64,000 nucleotides of DNA from Dactylosporangium aurantiacum (lineage in GTDB: Bacteria > Actinomycetota > Actinomycetes > Mycobacteriales > Micromonosporaceae): positions 1 through 64,000 of the forward strand of contig NZ_JNYJ01000021.1 of the NCBI RefSeq assembly GCF_000716715.1. Direction: 5' to 3'. Position numbers and translations under genes: made by a program. Below are positions 63,076-64,000 of the stretch, one piece after another (the stretch's first letter is position 1; each line of letters begins with the position of its first letter). The notes beneath the pieces are model-generated. The model ran no database searches. It had not been told where the DNA came from and saw nothing but the letters and a program-made list of their open reading frames with translations.

Positions 63076-64000
63076 TCACCCCGACCCTGACGACCCGACC
63101 GCCGCCCGCACCTGCTCCGCGATCGCCCGCTCCTCGTCCGTCGGCACCACGCACACCGCCACCCGCGCACCGTCCGGCGAGATCACCCGCGCGTGGGCCG
63201 CGTTGCGGTCCGGGTCCACGGTGATCCCCCAGCCCTGCAGCCCGTCCAACGCAGCCGCGCGGACGGGGGCCGCGTGCTCGCCCACGCCGGCGGTGAACAC
63301 GACCGCGTCGAGGCGGCCGAGCACGGCGTGGTACGCGCCGACGTACTTGCGGATCCGGTGGCAGTACACGTCGAAGGCGAGCGTCGCGGCGGCGTCACCC
63401 GCGGCGCGCCGCTCCAGCACGGTGCGCATGTCGTTGGCGCCGGCGAGGCCGCGCAGGCCGCCGTGGCGTTGCAGCTGCTCCTCGGCGGCGGCGGGGTCCA
63501 GGCCGGCGGCGCGGTGCAGGTAGCTGAGGACGGCGGGGTCGATGTCGCCGGAGCGGGTGCCCATGACGAGGCCTTCCAGGGGGGTGAGGCCCATGGAGGT
63601 CTCGACGCTGCGGCCGCCTTCGACGGCGGTGGCGCTCGCGCCGTTGCCCAGGTGGAGCACGATCATGTTGAGCTCGGTGAGGGGGCGGCCGAGCAGGTCG
63701 GCGGTGCGGCGGGACACGATGTCGCAGGAGGTGCCGTGGAAGCCGTACCGGCGGATCCCGTGCCGGGCGGACAGCTCGCGGTCGAGGGCGTACGTGCGGG
63801 CCGCCTCCGGCAGCGTCGCGTGGAACGCGGTGTCGAACACGGCCACGTGCGGCACGCCGGGCAGGGCGGCGCGGGCTGCCTCGATCCCGGCGATGCCGCC
63901 CGGGTTGTGCAGGGGCGCGAGCGGGGTCAGCTCCCGCAGCACCGCCAGCATCGCGTCGTCGACGAGCGCGGGCGCGGTGAATCTGGAGCCGCCGTGCACG
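63076..64000 (-). CDS. ackA: acetate kinase, N-terminus outside window
   Basis: About 308 residues of an enzyme near 390-400 long; the frame runs off the right edge (VHGGSRF is the last part visible, corresponding to HRVVHGG). ASKHA-fold pieces: PLHNPGG, VFDTAFHATLP, YGFHGTS, HLGNGASATA, GLMGTRSGD-like VMGTRSGDIDP, and FTAGVGEHAAPVR. It makes acetyl-phosphate from acetate and ATP. In most members HGTSH follows FYG; here it reads HGTSC, so the second His is Cys. A phosphotransacetylase gene may lie beyond the edge. Confidence 0.95.
   Translation of the reverse strand, partial: VHGGSRFTAPALVDDAMLAVLRELTPLAPLHNPGGIAGIEAARAALPGVPHVAVFDTAFHATLPEAARTYALDRELSARHGIRRYGFHGTSCDIVSRRTADLLGRPLTELNMIVLHLGNGASATAVEGGRSVETSMGLTPLEGLVMGTRSGDIDPAVLSYLHRAAGLDPAAAEEQLQRHGGLRGLAGANDMRTVLERRAAGDAAATLAFDVYCHRIRKYVGAYHAVLGRLDAVVFTAGVGEHAAPVRAAALDGLQGWGITVDPDRNAAHARVISPDGARVAVCVVPTDEERAIAEQVRAAVGSSGSG

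Overview
The window is about 64 kb of very GC-rich DNA with strong third-position G/C bias, GTG and TTG starts, many 4-base start/stop overlaps, SARP/BTAD regulators, a predicted F420-dependent oxidoreductase and a c-di-AMP riboswitch of the actinobacterial type. This points to a filamentous actinomycete chromosome, most probably Micromonosporaceae-like (inferred from gene content and style, not from any search). No tRNA, rRNA, CRISPR array, transposase or integrase was found.

Left part (1-12 kb): the 3' part of methylmalonyl-CoA mutase with its GTPase chaperone MeaB; a 3Fe-4S ferredoxin; a short HPF/RaiA-like ribosome factor; a riboswitch-controlled secreted coiled-coil protein; a LysR/cyclase divergent pair; a membrane-anchored beta-propeller; and DNA polymerase III alpha (dnaE).

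12-20 kb: a minus-strand operon of a small unknown protein, a MoxR-type AAA ATPase, a DUF5682-type protein, a VWA protein and a SWIM zinc-finger protein, with long low-complexity tracts in two of them. 20-27 kb: MmcQ/YjbR protein, a 40-residue membrane peptide, a secreted NlpC/P60-like plus lectin-propeller protein, and two divergent SARP-family regulators.

27.4-31.4 kb holds the most unusual locus: a tight four-gene operon of a Nudix (NrtR-like) protein, a J-domain fused to a degenerate protein kinase, a VWA/MIDAS protein and a divergent adenylosuccinate-synthetase paralogue that keeps the P-loop but has lost the aspartate-binding loop. A perfect 10+10 bp inverted repeat sits over the 5' leader and ribosome binding site of the first gene.

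31-48 kb is mixed: DEAD-box helicase, RNA 2'-phosphotransferase next to an FAD monooxygenase, a secreted GH5 mannanase with CBM2 and a palindromic operator, a secreted trypsin, an HemK-like methyltransferase, an M48 metalloprotease followed by a frameshifted gene, a NarL-type two-component system, and a place where two truncated genes are joined tail to tail.

48-62 kb is a catabolic island. An eight-gene minus-strand operon (beta-ureidopropionase, dihydropyrimidinase, CoA-acylating semialdehyde dehydrogenase, F420-type LLM oxidoreductase, complete NMT1-type ABC importer) is read away from a divergent MocR regulator and meets, at an 18-bp-stem terminator, a plus-strand group (class III aminotransferase, MFS transporter, PfkB kinase). 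Together these fit import and reductive breakdown of pyrimidines to beta-alanine and on to acetyl-CoA or propionyl-CoA; propionyl-CoA could feed the mutase at the left edge. The window ends in a repeat-bearing non-coding stretch and a truncated acetate kinase.
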